DNA of 64,000 bases from Carbonatibacter sp965199245. GTDB lineage: Bacteria; Pseudomonadota; Alphaproteobacteria; Kiloniellales; Kiloniellaceae. Of the stretch, positions 62,980 through 64,000 are shown piece after piece (within the stretch, counting starts at the first letter, position 1; every line of letters starts with the position of its first letter). The stretch is taken from NCBI GenBank assembly GCA_965199245.1, contig CBDAQP010000001.1:372001-436000 (forward strand), read 5' to 3'. The position numbers were made by a program, and so were the translations under genes. The notes beneath the pieces are model-generated. The model had not been told where the DNA came from. It searched no databases and saw only the letters and a program-made list of their open reading frames with translations.

Positions 62980-64000
62980 ATGACCAAAACGGCGAAAAAC
63001 ATCCTCTTCATCATGTACGACCAGTTGCGCTGGGACTATTTGGGCTGTGCGGGTCATCCACACCTGAGAACACCGCATTTTGATCGAGTGGCGGCGATGG
63101 GAGTGCGTTTTACCAATGCCTATGTGCAATCCCCCATCTGCGGGGCATCGCGCATGAGCTTTTATACCGGACGCTATGTCTCCTCCCACGGGGCGCAGTG
63201 GAATGGTTTTCCTCTCAGGGTTGGTGAAATGACCTTGGGCGACCACCTGCGCCAGCAAGGCATGGACTGCTGGCTGGTCGGCAAAACCCACATGACCGCA
63301 GATGTCGCGGGCATGGAACGGCTGGGACTTGAACGCGACAGCATCATCGGGGCGCGGCAGGCCGAATGCGGTTTTGATCCGTGGGTGCGCGACGACGGCC
63401 TCTGGTCCGAAGGCCCTGACGGGTTTTATGACAAAAAGCCCTCGCCCTATAACGCCTATCTCAAATCCAAAGGCTACGACAGCCCCAACCCTTGGGCCGA
63501 TTTTGCCAATGCGGGGCTTGAGGGCGATGATCTAGCTTCTGGCTGGTTTTTTTGCAATGCAGACAAACCTGCCAACATTCGCGAAGAAGACAGCGAAACG
63601 CCGTGGCTCACACGCCAGGCTATCGACTTTATGGAAAAAAATAATGGCCCTTGGTGCGCCCATGTCAGCTATATCAAACCGCATTGGCCCTATATCGTCC
63701 CCGCACCCTATCATAATTTCTTTGGCCCCGATCACGTCCCCGCGCCTGTACGTGCGGCAATTGAACGAGAAAACCCGCACCCCGTTTTTGCGGCTTGGAT
63801 GGATGGGAAAATTGCCCGCGCGTTCCAACAAAACAGCGTACGCGAAAAAGTCATTCCAACCTATATGGGCCTGATTAAACAGTGCGATGACCAGTTGGGC
63901 CACCTGCTGAATTATCTGGATCACAATGGCGCGATGGACAACACGATGATTGTCCTGACCTCTGATCACGGCGATTATCTGGGCGATCACTGGCTGGGGG
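62980..64000 (+). CDS. Sulfatase (partial, runs off the window)
   Basis: Alkaline-phosphatase-superfamily sulfatase or phosphonate monoester hydrolase. The first 340 residues show ILFIMYDQLRWDYLGCAG (metal site), the modification motif C-x-A-x-R in PICGASRMSFYTGRY, and the late LTSDHGDYLGDHW metal motif. Cys at the motif means that formylglycine formation is required. It starts 7 nt after the ferredoxin gene, so the three make one transcription unit. Choline-sulfatase-like or glycan-sulfatase roles are possible. Confidence 0.9.
   Translation, partial: MTKTAKNILFIMYDQLRWDYLGCAGHPHLRTPHFDRVAAMGVRFTNAYVQSPICGASRMSFYTGRYVSSHGAQWNGFPLRVGEMTLGDHLRQQGMDCWLVGKTHMTADVAGMERLGLERDSIIGARQAECGFDPWVRDDGLWSEGPDGFYDKKPSPYNAYLKSKGYDSPNPWADFANAGLEGDDLASGWFFCNADKPANIREEDSETPWLTRQAIDFMEKNNGPWCAHVSYIKPHWPYIVPAPYHNFFGPDHVPAPVRAAIERENPHPVFAAWMDGKIARAFQQNSVREKVIPTYMGLIKQCDDQLGHLLNYLDHNGAMDNTMIVLTSDHGDYLGDHWLG

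Noticed and set aside
1..64000. CRISPR arrays, rRNA genes, prophage, toxin-antitoxin pairs
   Set aside because: Looked for by eye on both strands; no regular spaced repeats, rRNA-like sequence or phage structural genes were seen.

Overview
The window is a 64 kb piece of an alphaproteobacterial chromosome, probably close to the Rhodospirillales. The evidence is the run proA-nadD-rsfS-rlmH-gpmI-envC-ctpA-(polysaccharide deacetylase)-rppH, an ileS-lspA-DUF3035 run, a recA gene preceded by the alphaproteobacterial LexA box GTTC-N7-GTTC, and a methyltransferase of the bmt type. Base composition is moderate. Genes are tightly packed, often with 4-nt overlaps. There is no CRISPR array, rRNA or prophage.

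Layout. 1-16.5 kb is housekeeping: 3' part of secA, dsbB, a YqaA/DedA-type membrane protein, a tandem cold-shock protein, tRNA-Leu(CAA), a homocysteine methyltransferase, recA, an oxyR-like gene with one frameshift, then the proA-to-rppH block. 16.4-21.2 kb (minus strand) is lepA followed by a D-amino-acid transaminase, a DUF1611 protein (DgcN-like) and an enolase-superfamily epimerase (DgcA-like), which together look like a D-glutamate pathway. 21.4-23.6 kb has a chemoreceptor and an unrecognised helical protein. 23.7-24.7 kb is a decayed IS630-type transposase, followed by a structured repeat and a class II aldolase gene. 26.2-43.9 kb holds nucleotide-sugar genes, pheST, mutL, pgi, ileS, ribF and rsmB. 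44.2-57.4 kb is a pentose/pentitol cluster: an Rbs-type ABC transporter, RpiA, an RpiR-type regulator, a HAD phosphatase, xylulokinase, a semialdehyde dehydrogenase, an AraD1/XylX-like dehydratase, a 2-hydroxyacid dehydrogenase broken by two poly-A frameshifts, an SDR and a polyol dehydrogenase. After greA and a headless chemoreceptor gene come an AEC transporter and a LysR regulator divergent from a P450-ferredoxin-sulfatase run that leaves the window.

The most notable observations are: (1) two copies, about 19 kb apart, of a repeat of about 100 bp that folds into a long G-U-tolerant stem and lies on the sense strand upstream of two unrelated genes; (2) four copies of a 13-bp palindrome, found only by eye in the pentose cluster, two of them on the -10 region of plausible promoters, which are probably the operators of the local RpiR-type regulator; (3) the dat-dgcN-dgcA D-glutamate cluster; (4) the P450/ferredoxin/sulfatase set with a clear LysR dyad in its promoter region; (5) two +1 A-tract frameshifts in one dehydrogenase gene. 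All calls come from reading the sequence; no database search was possible, so substrates of transporters and dehydrogenases are inferences.
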